DNA of 64,000 nt from Tautonia marina (GTDB lineage Bacteria; Planctomycetota; Planctomycetia; Isosphaerales; Isosphaeraceae): positions 62,001 through 126,000 of the forward strand of contig NZ_WEZF01000016.1 in the NCBI RefSeq assembly GCF_009177065.1, written 5' to 3'. The notes under the pieces are model-generated. The model saw nothing but the letters and a program-made list of their open reading frames with translations, ran no database searches and was not told the DNA's origin. The position numbers were made by a program, and so were the translations under genes. Positions 18,501 to 26,603 of this stretch are shown piece after piece (within the stretch, counting starts at the first letter, position 1; every line of letters begins with the position of its first letter).

Positions 18501-18909
18501 GAGCCAGTTCGGCCTGATTGAAATGACCCGCCAGCGCATTCGGCCCAGCCTGAAGCGCTCCGTCTACCACGAGTGCGAGCACTGTGGCGGCGGCGGCCTG
18601 GTCAAGACGGTCGAGAGCATGGCCATCGATGCCATGCGGCTGATTGCCTTCGCCATTCACCGCGAAGGGGTCCGAAGCATCCGGGTGGACGTGTGTGAAG
18701 ACGTGGCCACGTTCCTGAACAACCGCAAACGTCAGGAACTGGCGGCCATCGAATCCGGCTCGTCGATCTCGATCCAGATCTGCCCGGTCGATCGGGCCGT
18801 TCGGGAACACCTCGTTGTGCAGATTGTCGACGCCCACGGCAACGAGGTGCCGTTCCTGTCGCCTCAGAATTCCTCGTCGTTGGGCCCGCCGAACCGCCGC
18901 CGACGCTGA
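15511..18909 (+). CDS. rng: RNase E/G-family endoribonuclease with giant insertion in S1 domain
   Basis: An 1132-residue RNase E/G, the main single-strand-specific RNA-decay enzyme of many bacteria. Residues 1-83 are the first part of the S1 domain (NIYKGRIVNIEPAIQAAFVD, GFLHVSD). Residues about 84-708 are a low-complexity, Arg/Asp/Glu/Pro-rich segment, including ten consecutive Arg at 566-575. The S1 domain resumes at IQEVFKRGDEVLVQV. Catalytic Asp921 (AIDVNS) and Asp964 (NDFIDM) and the Zn-link Cys1022/Cys1025 have exactly the spacing of D303, D346, C404 and C407 in E. coli RNase E, so the offset of 618 lies wholly before Asp921. The frame is unbroken through the insertion. There is no long C-terminal tail, so the insertion may do the scaffold job of the E. 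coli C-terminus. Confidence 0.95.
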   Translation: MSKSKEMLINVLQPEECRIAIVEDGILEELYVERTSLENYTGNIYKGRIVNIEPAIQAAFVDFSVGRNGFLHVSDVEPRYYREQLDDDAVLGARDRGRDPRPKLPPESARGPGAGAESDDDRRARSRSSRPERSRELPSDRPRGRGRDLVEPVRDEAAEPLPFEAEEPLSERRPLPDRRRDRDRDRGRDDVRSRDRLDDDFNEQDDLDLDRNLPDSADAESDDDDQADDQGPRAPRGRSRGRDKIRERRMRDRDRDRPDLSEKGRRDRSRPRRFGEGLTDEPLDAPEVGLPPEPEPETEPEDRPAPARPRFERPSSPSSRSSFEGPREFGRGLVPESESTKEPPAPRRGRSSEPEAEETSFSYRWSVERKPEPEDYEPDLPPSKTQRTRPPVRPEPTEDRPAALRDTDEDAAGRSGPPPRSGRGPSRRRGRGEWDAPAPTEADDLFGPAPELPSRDDDSDDQSTERRPRSGRDSIRGRGDRDRPGRGLPRGPSVEGEASDTRETEPGESSGPGRPRRIDRAGEPGYIPRRERAKLLDRSSDLEEPELPTLDADSRGEAEGDDDENRRRRRRRRRRGRGDRDREPSFEADRDESPDSAVAQSTLGKPPALIDESALANEFDFVDHDDQEDFESEDDSDADEQEVVSEDIEPELLEEIAREIEEIRVLEREVGFRGRGAEGRSRDSADEDDEARETTVVRGGRRVTVKPPIQEVFKRGDEVLVQVIKESIGTKGPTLSTYISIPGRYLVLMPGLNRVGVSRKIADEGQRRKLRQIMHELNPPKGLGFIVRTAGLDRSKRDLARDLAYLLRLWKVILRRIKKARTPAPIYQESDMIIRTIRDIFNSEIDTIWIDEPQAFERAREFLQVVMPRFVDRLKLYEGKVPLFQKYGLEEEINKIQRRQVHLPDGGSIVIDQTEALVAIDVNSGNFRVEDDAERTAYEMNLKAAKEIARQLRLRDLGGVIVNDFIDMRDERHRRGVERALRDAVKRDRARTKILRMSQFGLIEMTRQRIRPSLKRSVYHECEHCGGGGLVKTVESMAIDAMRLIAFAIHREGVRSIRVDVCEDVATFLNNRKRQELAAIESGSSISIQICPVDRAVREHLVVQIVDAHGNEVPFLSPQNSSSLGPPNRRRR

Positions 18910-18990
18910 TCACTCACTCCTGAGTGATTCTCGAACTGAAGCCAACGCCCCGGTGATCGACGCGTCTTGGACGACCGATCACCGGGGCGT
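18909..18990. terminator. Double hairpin between convergent RNase E/G and leuB-like genes
   Basis: The first hairpin (ATCACTCA 18909-18916, TGAGTGAT 18921-18928) begins at the last base of the RNase stop codon. The second is a perfect 15-bp stem (18945-18959 with 18976-18990, arm ACGCCCCGGTGATCG) and is strong in both directions. It is followed by ATTGTCGTT on the + strand. It probably ends both convergent transcripts. Confidence 0.75.
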
Positions 18991-18998
18991 ATTGTCGT

Positions 18999-20114
18999 TC
19001 AGGAGCGGCTGATGGCCTCTCGGATCGCGCGGCCCACCTCGGAGGTCGAGCTGGAACCGCCCAGATCGGGGGTCTTCGGGCCGTTCGGATCGGCCAGGAC
19101 CTGGGCCACGGCCGATCGGACCGATCCGGCGGCCTCGGCCGCGCCGAGGTGGTCGAGCAACATTCCGATCGAGAGAATCGCCGCGATCGGGTTCGCCTTG
19201 CCGGTTCCGGCGATGTCGGGGGCCGACCCGTGGACCGGCTCGAACATGCTCGGGAAGGTTCGCTCGGGGTTCAAATTGCCCGAGGAGGCGACCCCCATGC
19301 CTCCCTGCAAGACAGCTCCCAGGTCGGTGATGATGTCGCCGAACATGTTCGTGGTGACGATCACGTCGTACCGCTCGGGAGCGACCACCATGCGCATGCA
19401 GCAGGCGTCGACGTGGTGGTAGTCGGTCGCGAGCGAGGGATAATCGGGGGCGACTTCCTCGAAGGCCCGATTCCAGAGGTCGTGAGCGAAGGTCAGGACG
19501 TTGGTCTTGGCGACCAGGGAGACGAGCCCTCGCTTGCCGGCGTCTCGGGCGGCCGGGCTGAGGCCGGGGAAGACGCGGTCTTTGGCCCGTTTCTCCGCCA
19601 GGGCGAAGGCGTAACGGAGGCAACGCTCGACGCCAGCCCGGGTATTGATGGAGGTCTGGATGGCGACCTCTTCGGGTGTTCCCTTGCGGGTGAAGCCACC
19701 GGCGCCGACGTACAGGTCTTCGTTGTTCTCTCGAACGACGACCATGTCGATCTCGCCAGGCCCCTTACCCTTGATCGGCGTCTCGACGCCGGGCATGAGC
19801 TGCACGGGTCGAAGGTTGATGTATTGCTGGAACTCGAATCGGATGCGGAGCAGGAGCCCTTTTTCCAGGACTCCGGGAGGGACGCGAGGATCGCCGATCG
19901 CTCCCAGCAGAATGGCGTCGCACCCGGCGAGTTCCTGAAGCACCGAGTCGGGCAGGACCTCTCCGGATCGGAGGTAGCGGTCGCTCCCCAGGTCAAACGA
20001 CTGGAACGACAGCCCGAGCTTGTGGGCCGATCCCAGGTCTTGAAGGATGGCGAGTGCCTCGCCAATCACCTCAGGACCCACACCATCACCGGGGATCACT
20101 CCGATCGTGGCCAC
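18999..20114 (-). CDS. leuB: 3-isopropylmalate dehydrogenase-like enzyme
   Basis: A 371-residue member of the isocitrate/isopropylmalate dehydrogenase family, NAD-dependent beta-decarboxylating. It starts with IGVIPGDGVGPEV; the substrate-binding region is LLLRIRFEFQQYINLRPVQ, and the catalytic Tyr lies in VRENNEDLYVG. MFEPVHGSAPDIAGTGKANP is the NAD-binding signature. The RFEFQQYINLRP and ENNEDLYVG wording also fits tartrate/3-isopropylmalate dehydrogenase relatives, so leucine synthesis is likely but not certain. The start is GTG with GAGGAG about 5 bases upstream; an upstream in-frame ATG adds non-conserved sequence. No other leu gene is adjacent. Confidence 0.85.
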   Translation of the reverse strand: MATIGVIPGDGVGPEVIGEALAILQDLGSAHKLGLSFQSFDLGSDRYLRSGEVLPDSVLQELAGCDAILLGAIGDPRVPPGVLEKGLLLRIRFEFQQYINLRPVQLMPGVETPIKGKGPGEIDMVVVRENNEDLYVGAGGFTRKGTPEEVAIQTSINTRAGVERCLRYAFALAEKRAKDRVFPGLSPAARDAGKRGLVSLVAKTNVLTFAHDLWNRAFEEVAPDYPSLATDYHHVDACCMRMVVAPERYDVIVTTNMFGDIITDLGAVLQGGMGVASSGNLNPERTFPSMFEPVHGSAPDIAGTGKANPIAAILSIGMLLDHLGAAEAAGSVRSAVAQVLADPNGPKTPDLGGSSSTSEVGRAIREAISRS

Positions 20115-20472
20115 TGCGTCTCCTCGCTCTTGGTTCAATGTGCGTGGAAAAGTTCGGAAACTCGAAGGGTCACCCGGCTTGCCGGGCACCCGTAGAATGA
20201 AGGGTGCATCTCGAAACTGATCCACCCTTCGATTCGATGCTGCCGCCGGAGCCGTTTGGTCCATGGACCATCGCGCGGGGTCCCGTCAGGCTCTCCAGGA
20301 TCGGGAGGCCCGTTGACAATCTCAAGCGGCGCTTCATACTACGAAAAAACCGGGCTCCGATCGACGCCTCGCTCAGGACGATCTTCGATCGGTTTCCTCG
20401 GTTCGCTTCACAGGTTCGAACACATCGCGCCGCGCTTCATCATCCATTCGACCGATCGACCACGCCAACGGA
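20115..20472. promoter_or_regulatory. Divergent region between leuB-like and kinase genes
   Basis: These 358 bases hold the promoters of both divergent genes; no clear promoter box was recognised. An imperfect stem (about 20167-20191, arms GGGTCACCCGG and CCGGGCACCC with a small bulge) lies 53-77 bases upstream of the leuB-like start and could be part of its leader. No leucine-rich leader peptide was found. Confidence 0.35.
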
Positions 20473-21930
20473 ATGACGCTTATGGGCACCTCCGCCGAAG
20501 GAAAGACTCCGGGCCCGCCCGAAGCCGCTGCGCCGAAGCCGACCGCCGCTCCCGCCCCGAGTGGTGGATCGAAGCCGACCGCCGGTGCCCCACCAGCTGC
20601 TCGGGCTTCCAGCCTTCCGAAGCAGGCCCCCGCAGCTTCGAAATCAGCGGGACCAGGGCTTTCGGCCTTGTCGGAAGCGAATCTTGAGCAAACGGTCATC
20701 CGGCGGGGCCTTGTGACTGAGCAAGAGCTTCAGACCTGCAAGGCCCACCGAGCCCGGCTTGCCGAGTCGGGCCAGGGCGAAGGGAAGGGCTTGCTGGAGG
20801 TGATGGTTGCCGCCAAGGCCCTGACTCCGACCCAGGCCCAGCGGTTGCTCCGCGATCTGGGACGCGAGGCGCAGAAGAAGCACGAGATCCCCGGCTACCA
20901 GCTTCTCGAAAAGCTCGGCAAAGGGTCGATGGGGATCGTTTACAAGGCCAAGCAAACGAGCGTCGATCGGGTGGTGGCCGTGAAGGTCCTGCTCGACGTG
21001 CTGGCCCGGAACAAGGAATTCATCCGCCGTTTCCAGCGCGAGGCGACCATCGCCGCCCGCTTGAATCATCCGAACATTGTCAACGCGATCGACGCGGGTG
21101 AGGTCAACGGACTGCATTTCTTCGTGATGGAGTTCGTCGAAGGAACGACGATCAAGGATGTGATCGAAGGTGGCCACATCTACGACGAACCCGAGGCGCT
21201 TCGGATCGTTCTGGCGGTGGCCGAAGCCATGAAGCACGCCCACGAGCGTGGGTTGATCCATCGCGACATCAAGCCCGAGAACATCATCCTGACCAAGGAC
21301 GGCAACGTCAAACTGGCCGACCTGGGTCTGGCTCGCCTGACCGCCGACGAAAAACAGGCCGTGGCCGAGGCGGGCATGGCCATCGGCACGCCGTACTACA
21401 TCAGCCCCGAACAGGTTCGGGGAGCCACGGATGTCGATATTCGGAGCGATATCTACAACCTCGGCGCGACGCTCTACCACATGGTCACCGGCCGCCCGCC
21501 GTTCCCCGGCGACGACCCGACCGAGGTGATGAAGAAACACGTCGACAAGTCGATCACCCTGACCCCGCCCGACCATCTCAATACCCGCCTCTCCAGCGGC
21601 CTTGGCGAGGTGGTCGAGACGATGATGGCCCGCAACCGGGAGAACCGCTACCGCGATCCCGGCGATGTGATCATTGACCTGAAAGCCCTGATCGAAGGCA
21701 ATCGCCCGGTCATCGCCGAGCAAAAGGCCGACACCCTCGCCAAGCTGGCCGAAGGGGACGCCGACGAGGACGAAGCCTTCTACGATGACGAGCACGGGCC
21801 CGGCATGACGGATTCGGAGCGGGTGGAACTCGCCGGAATCGTCAACGCCCGGAACAATATCATCGCGGTACTCGCCATCCTGCTCGGTCTGTCGCTGGTG
21901 TCGAACATCATCGTGTTGATCGCCCGCTGA
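20473..21930 (+). CDS. Ser/Thr protein kinase with C-terminal membrane anchor
   Basis: A 485-residue Hanks-type kinase. Residues 1-65 are Pro/Ala-rich. Residues about 70-135 form a small helical domain (RGLVTEQELQTCKAHRARL, LEVMVAAKALTPTQAQRLL) resembling GspE/MshE N-terminal domains. The kinase domain runs from about 142: glycine loop GKGSMGIVY, Lys in VVAVKVL, catalytic HRDIKPEN with His263, then ADLGLA in place of DFG, and GTPYYISPEQ. The protein ends with a single hydrophobic helix (IIAVLAILLGLSLVSNIIVLI), so it looks tail-anchored with the kinase in the cytoplasm and no external sensor. An alternative start lies three codons downstream (20482). Substrates are unknown. Confidence 0.93.
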   Translation: MTLMGTSAEGKTPGPPEAAAPKPTAAPAPSGGSKPTAGAPPAARASSLPKQAPAASKSAGPGLSALSEANLEQTVIRRGLVTEQELQTCKAHRARLAESGQGEGKGLLEVMVAAKALTPTQAQRLLRDLGREAQKKHEIPGYQLLEKLGKGSMGIVYKAKQTSVDRVVAVKVLLDVLARNKEFIRRFQREATIAARLNHPNIVNAIDAGEVNGLHFFVMEFVEGTTIKDVIEGGHIYDEPEALRIVLAVAEAMKHAHERGLIHRDIKPENIILTKDGNVKLADLGLARLTADEKQAVAEAGMAIGTPYYISPEQVRGATDVDIRSDIYNLGATLYHMVTGRPPFPGDDPTEVMKKHVDKSITLTPPDHLNTRLSSGLGEVVETMMARNRENRYRDPGDVIIDLKALIEGNRPVIAEQKADTLAKLAEGDADEDEAFYDDEHGPGMTDSERVELAGIVNARNNIIAVLAILLGLSLVSNIIVLIAR

Positions 21931-21962
21931 CCACGACGAACCAAGCAGTCGGCCAGGACGCA

Positions 21963-21991
21963 GCGGGGCGGACCAATCCAGGTCCACCCGC
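21963..21991. terminator. Imperfect hairpin between convergent kinase and Cys-rich genes
   Basis: GCGGGGCGGACC (21963-21974) pairs imperfectly with GGTCCACCCGC (21981-21991) around a 6-base loop in the 82-bp gap between convergent genes. It is a possible bidirectional terminator. Confidence 0.4.
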
Positions 21992-22012
21992 TCGTCAGGA
22001 GTGATCTTGTGT

Positions 22013-22327
22013 TCAATTCTCGCTGAAATTGCTCAGGTCGAGCGCTCGAATGAGGTCGCGGCCGAGTGGGTCTTTCAAGAATTTCTGATGGCAAGAGGGG
22101 CAAAGGTCGTAGCGAAACCCCTTGTAGCCTTGTTCCTGATGGGTGTCCGAGGCCTGATACTCCTCGTTCCGAAGGGCTTCGGCAACGGCCTCCATGTGAT
22201 CATCGTCGAGATCGGCATCGGTGATCTGATCAGGATCGTGCCCGGGGTAGGCCTCGATTCTGATCACAAAGCGTGGTTCGCCTGCGCAGAGATCCTTGCC
22301 GCACAGATCACACGTGTAGTGGACCAT
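22013..22327 (-). CDS. Small Cys-rich (zinc-ribbon-like) protein
   Basis: A 104-residue protein with two CxxC pairs at its ends (Cys6/Cys9 in CDLCGKDLC and Cys76/Cys79 in CPSCHQKF), a pattern that usually binds one zinc ion. An acidic helix lies between them (ITDADLDDDHMEAVAEALRNEE). There is no signal peptide. It overlaps the 3' end of the upstream YfhO-like gene by 20 bases, so the two may be co-transcribed. Relatives seem to be conserved planctomycete proteins without assigned function; regulatory or RNA/DNA-binding roles are guesses. Confidence 0.8.
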   Translation of the reverse strand: MVHYTCDLCGKDLCAGEPRFVIRIEAYPGHDPDQITDADLDDDHMEAVAEALRNEEYQASDTHQEQGYKGFRYDLCPSCHQKFLKDPLGRDLIRALDLSNFSEN

Positions 22328-24773
22328 CAGCGTTGTATCCTTCGAACTGAGGGGACGAGCCGGACAACCTGTCCCCAGTAACCAACGGATTCGATTCTAA
22401 CGCCAAGCGCGGAGCGGGTCCAAGTGGCTTTGTCCGGTTTTTCACAGACTCAAGACCCGCCAGCAGCACGATCCCCGTCAAACCGAGCAATGATCCTCCG
22501 ATGGCCCAACGGACTTCAGGCGGGTCGTACTCCAGTTCGATCCGCCCGACACCGGGCGGCACCGTGACCTCAAGAAATGGCCCTCGCCCACGCCGAACCG
22601 GGAGCGATCCTTGATCACACCAGGCTCGCCAGCCGGGAACATGGACCACAGGAATCTGAATTTCTGGATCGTCTGTTTGTTGGATATGAGAATTTGTTCT
22701 GACGAGATCGAGACGGTCAACTATGATCCGCCCGCCGTTCTGGCTCACGATGGCTGAGGACGATTGCGGCAGATCCCAGTGGCCAACCCAGACCCGGCCG
22801 ATCGGAACGACCCGGTCAAACAAACCCTCTGGCGGTGGGGTGGCGCCGACGACCGCGACCACCTGGCACGCAAGCAGACGGTCTCGGGCCCGAGCGACGC
22901 CCTCCCAGGTGATCGTCCGGCGACTGGATCGTGCTTCGACCCGGCTCGCTGCCGACTCGTACAGCGGTGCGAGCCAATCGGTGATCGAGGCCAGTTCGAT
23001 CGCGTCGTAGCACCGAATGTCGGCAAGTCCATAACGCATGAGCATGTTTGGAGGAAGCTCCATCCCGACACTCAAGACCCGAGCAGGCGGAGCGGCTTCG
23101 CGTTTCAGATGCGCGATGACTGGGCTATCGGGGAGGTAATCAGTCCGGGCGATGGTCGGGTTTGCCCCCCACAGCGATACGATCAGATCGAACAGAATGA
23201 TTGCCAGGACGACCGCCTGTCTGCCGCGTGTTCCGACGGGTAAGGCGGCCGCCACCGCCAGCGAGGCCAGCAGCGCGGCACTCATCCCGAGCGAGAACCG
23301 ATAGCCGGTCATCAGGTTCCGGACCTGACGATCGGCCAGAATCTGGGCATCGTCCGGGTCGAGGTCGGCCGATTGCACCGCGGCCTGAGTGTAGTGAGCG
23401 ATGACTCGATCGCGGATCGAAGATTCCCAATGAGGCAGCACCACGGCTCCGGCAGCGAGGACCAGCGCCCCGGAGACCCACAGCCACATCCAGATCCGCC
23501 AGGACTTCGATGTTTTCCAACTGGCGAGCCGATCGAGCCCGATTGCTCCCAGCCCAACCAGGCCGAAGGCGATCCAGAGGGTCATTCGTCGGTGGTCGGT
23601 CACGTCGAGCACCGGCAAGGCTCGCAGCAGGTTGTCGATCGGTGGGAGCCGGAAGCTGGCGCAGGCCCCCAGTGCCAGCGAGGCGATCAGGAACGTTCGA
23701 ACCCGACCGCTGCCGAAGGCGATCCCGACCGGAGCGAGCCAGATCACGGTTCCCAGACCTGCAAATCCGGCCGCGGCTTCGTTCTGATTGTTCACACCGA
23801 GGGCCCGGGCCAGGTTTGGCTGACCTCTGCGCTGGCTGCCGTAGAGGTTTGGCAGGGCGGTGTTGGCCGCTTCCAGCAGCCTCGGAGCCGCCACGGTCCA
23901 GGGAGAGCCCTTCTCCAGCGTCCGGTCTTCCCAGGCAGGACTTCGAGCCAGGTAGAACCCCAGGGGGAGGATCGTTACCGCGGCGGTCGTGATGCCGAGG
24001 AGCATGGCCGCCCCCCAGGCAAGCACGGTCTTCCCGGCGCGAGGGGCCGCGGCATTCCAATCCCATCCGGGAAGACTTCGGACAATGAGATAAAGGAACG
24101 CGAGCATGAAGCAGTGAGCGCCCGTCTGAATATGACCGCCCAGCAGAACCAGCGCCGCCGAGGCCGCGACGGCGGCAATCGGCCTCGGTCCGCCACGTCG
24201 GATGAGCCACTCGGTCGAGGCGATGAGCCACGGAAGCCAGGCGGCGACACTGGCGAGCGGGTAGAGCAACCAGAGCGTCATGAATCCGCAAAGCGGGTAG
24301 ACGAGGCCGGCAAACCATCGTCCCCAGGGTCCGAGACCCCAGAGATGAGCCAGTCCAAACATGCCTAGACCCGCAATCCAGAGACGGGCCGCGGCGATCC
24401 AGGCCAGGGCGTCGGGCATCGTGCCGATGTAAGCGATGGCGGCAATCGGGTCGAAGACCGCACTCTGGCCGTTCGCCAGATGAGGAACCCCACAGCCGGC
24501 CCGATCGTTCCAGAGCGGCAGCCGTCCCGAGCGGATCATCTCCCGGTTGAAGGTGATCCAGGGCTCAAACTGAAGCATCGGGTCGGTCAAAAGCCGGTTG
24601 GACGGCTCGAAGGCAAAGCCGGATGGTTGCCCTTCGCGGTCGAAGCTGCGCTGAACGAACGCAAGATCGGACGGACTGAGCACCCGATCGCCTATCAGGG
24701 CTGGCCCCAGCGGAACGGCGATCACCGCGGCCAGAGCCACCCCAAAGGCCACGAATTCGAGCCGGGCCGTCAT
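22308..24773 (-). CDS. YfhO-like polytopic membrane protein (GT-C type)
   Basis: An 821-residue protein with about twelve membrane helices followed by a soluble domain and one last helix (WAIGGSLLGLTGIVLLAGL). The N-terminal extracytoplasmic loop with FEPWITFNREMIRSGRLPLWND and GVPHLANGQSAVFDP is the hallmark of the YfhO/GT-C group, which in Gram-positive bacteria moves sugars from lipid carriers onto polymers. Function here is inferred as glycosyl transfer at the membrane. The ATG at 24773 has GGAGG 8 bases upstream, better than the ATG at 24788. The C-terminal 45 residues are not conserved-looking and contain a dispersed repeat (see 22422). A glycosyltransferase gene diverges from it. Confidence 0.87.
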   Translation of the reverse strand: MTARLEFVAFGVALAAVIAVPLGPALIGDRVLSPSDLAFVQRSFDREGQPSGFAFEPSNRLLTDPMLQFEPWITFNREMIRSGRLPLWNDRAGCGVPHLANGQSAVFDPIAAIAYIGTMPDALAWIAAARLWIAGLGMFGLAHLWGLGPWGRWFAGLVYPLCGFMTLWLLYPLASVAAWLPWLIASTEWLIRRGGPRPIAAVAASAALVLLGGHIQTGAHCFMLAFLYLIVRSLPGWDWNAAAPRAGKTVLAWGAAMLLGITTAAVTILPLGFYLARSPAWEDRTLEKGSPWTVAAPRLLEAANTALPNLYGSQRRGQPNLARALGVNNQNEAAAGFAGLGTVIWLAPVGIAFGSGRVRTFLIASLALGACASFRLPPIDNLLRALPVLDVTDHRRMTLWIAFGLVGLGAIGLDRLASWKTSKSWRIWMWLWVSGALVLAAGAVVLPHWESSIRDRVIAHYTQAAVQSADLDPDDAQILADRQVRNLMTGYRFSLGMSAALLASLAVAAALPVGTRGRQAVVLAIILFDLIVSLWGANPTIARTDYLPDSPVIAHLKREAAPPARVLSVGMELPPNMLMRYGLADIRCYDAIELASITDWLAPLYESAASRVEARSSRRTITWEGVARARDRLLACQVVAVVGATPPPEGLFDRVVPIGRVWVGHWDLPQSSSAIVSQNGGRIIVDRLDLVRTNSHIQQTDDPEIQIPVVHVPGWRAWCDQGSLPVRRGRGPFLEVTVPPGVGRIELEYDPPEVRWAIGGSLLGLTGIVLLAGLESVKNRTKPLGPAPRLALESNPLVTGDRLSGSSPQFEGYNADGPLHV
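22422..22439 (+). repeat. Extra core copy of the 53-bp-period repeat
   Basis: AAGTGGCTTTGTCCGGTT matches the core of the repeats at 60718-60851, with one or two differences from each copy. It lies in the 3' end of the YfhO-like gene and encodes its NRTKPL residues on the minus strand. Confidence 0.55.
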
Positions 24774-24989
24774 CAACCGAGCCTCCATGCTCGGAGCGTC
24801 GAAGGTGCCAATCCCTTGAGCCGCGTCAATGTGAGCCTAGGACACTTCTCCCAATCGATCAAGGCGACTTTGACCACCGTCCCCCCTGCCCTCGACATCG
24901 GACATTGACGCCAGGGATCGCTCCGTTATGCTGACGCCACGACCCCAGGGATCGGCGTCGTCGGTTGCAAGATGCAGGAGCGCATGAAG

Positions 24990-26489
24990 ATGACCGCAGC
25001 GATGAGTAGTCACCCCCGGCCTCAGACGCGCCGAGGCCCCTACCGCATCCTCGTCAGCACCACCGCCTGTGCCAAGGACGTCCGCCGATTCATGGGGAAT
25101 GCCGATTACTCGTATGCGTTTGTGCTCAAGGCCCTGGCGCCGGTGCTTGATCAACTGGGGTCGTGGCAGGTGGTCGAACAGCCCGAGAGCAGCCTCTCGT
25201 ATCAGGCCGATCAGGCCCGGCGCGACGGATTCACACCGATTCACCTCTGTCTTCATCCACCGCACAACGCCTTTCTGACGCCCGACGTGCCGACCATCGC
25301 CTTTCCGTTCTGGGAGTTTCCCTCGCTCCCCGACCGTGACATGGGGCTCGACACCCGGCAGAACTGGAAACGGATTCTTGATCGAGCTGATCTGGTCGTG
25401 ACCGCTTGCCGATTCACCGCCTCGGTCTTTCAGCGCGAGGGAGTTCGGCCACCCGTGGCGGTCGTGCCGGTTCCACTGTCCGAGTCGGCCTTTGCCGTGC
25501 CCGATCGGACCTTGAACGAGTCGGTGGAGTTGGAATGCCGGCACATCGTGTTCGAGGGCTGGAGCGATGCGGCGATCGAATCCGAGCCTCCCCCGTCCCC
25601 TGCTCCGGCCGATTCGGCCCCGGATCGCCCCGCCTGGCATCGGGCGGCGGCAGGAGCCTATCGCCGGGGCCGGGCGTTCTACAAACAGCACATCATGCGT
25701 TATCTGAGTGAGGAAGCGGCCGAACGGCTCTTTCAGACGAAGAACCGATTGCTCGGCCGTACCCCCACGCTGCGCATTGCTCGGCCCCCGGTGGCCCCTC
25801 TGCACCTGAGCGGCCTGGTCTTCACGAGCATCTTCAACCTGGGCGATCGTCGAAAAAACATCGACGACCTGCTCAGCGCGTTCCTGGTCGCGTTCAAGGA
25901 TCGCCCTGATGCAACACTCGTGCTCAAGCTCGCCACAAACCCCGACCGTGAATACTTCGAGCTCAAGGAACTGCGTGCTCGATATCATCATCTGAATCTG
26001 CCGCACGCCTGCCGGGTGGTCGTGATCACCGACTATCTGAGCGACGAGGATCTTGCCTCGCTAAACCGAGCCACCACCTTCTACCTGAACACGAGTAAAG
26101 CCGAGGGGGCGTGCCTTCCTTTGCAGGAGTCGCTCGCCGCGGGACGGCCAGCGGTGGCCCCTCGTCATACGGCGATGGAGGATTACATTGACGATCAGGT
26201 CGCGTTCGTCGTCCGAAGCGCTCCCGAGCCAACCTTCATTCCGCACGATCCCGAACCCCGGTTCGAAACCTTCTGGCATCGCCTGAACTGGCAAGACCTG
26301 CACGACCAGCTTCTCGAAGCGGCTCGAGTTGCCGACCGCGATCCCGACCGCTACCGACGCATGGCCGATGCCGGCCGCCGTCGGATGTCCAGGCTCGCCT
26401 CTCGACAGGCCGCCGCCCGTGCACTGGCCGAGGCGATCGCTCAAATCCCTGAGTCGGCCCACCAACGGACCCTCGCCTGGCCAGCCTGA
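24990..26489 (+). CDS. Glycosyltransferase (GT4-like)
   Basis: A 499-residue cytoplasmic glycosyltransferase with a two-lobed GT-B layout. The N-terminal lobe contains IAFPFWEFPSLP and DLVVTACRFTASVFQREG, followed by a variable 100-residue Pro/Arg-rich linker. The C-terminal lobe has GDRRKNIDDLLSAF, VVITDYLSDEDLASLNRATTF and the nucleotide-sugar site NTSKAEGACLPLQESLAAGRPAV. The Glu residues in that block fit the EX7E motif of retaining enzymes. Three in-frame ATGs exist (24972, 24984, 24990); AGGAG at 24976-24980 best serves 24990. It diverges from the YfhO-like gene. Donor and acceptor sugars are unknown. Confidence 0.88.
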   Translation: MTAAMSSHPRPQTRRGPYRILVSTTACAKDVRRFMGNADYSYAFVLKALAPVLDQLGSWQVVEQPESSLSYQADQARRDGFTPIHLCLHPPHNAFLTPDVPTIAFPFWEFPSLPDRDMGLDTRQNWKRILDRADLVVTACRFTASVFQREGVRPPVAVVPVPLSESAFAVPDRTLNESVELECRHIVFEGWSDAAIESEPPPSPAPADSAPDRPAWHRAAAGAYRRGRAFYKQHIMRYLSEEAAERLFQTKNRLLGRTPTLRIARPPVAPLHLSGLVFTSIFNLGDRRKNIDDLLSAFLVAFKDRPDATLVLKLATNPDREYFELKELRARYHHLNLPHACRVVVITDYLSDEDLASLNRATTFYLNTSKAEGACLPLQESLAAGRPAVAPRHTAMEDYIDDQVAFVVRSAPEPTFIPHDPEPRFETFWHRLNWQDLHDQLLEAARVADRDPDRYRRMADAGRRRMSRLASRQAAARALAEAIAQIPESAHQRTLAWPA

Positions 26490-26603
26490 GCTAATCCCTT
26501 GCAATCCCCTGCAGCCCCCTCATTCTACAGAATCGTTGCGTGATTCTGTCGAAAAACTGCTTGCGAGACGGGTTCCGAGATCGGTAAGGTGGGAGGGTCA
26601 TGA

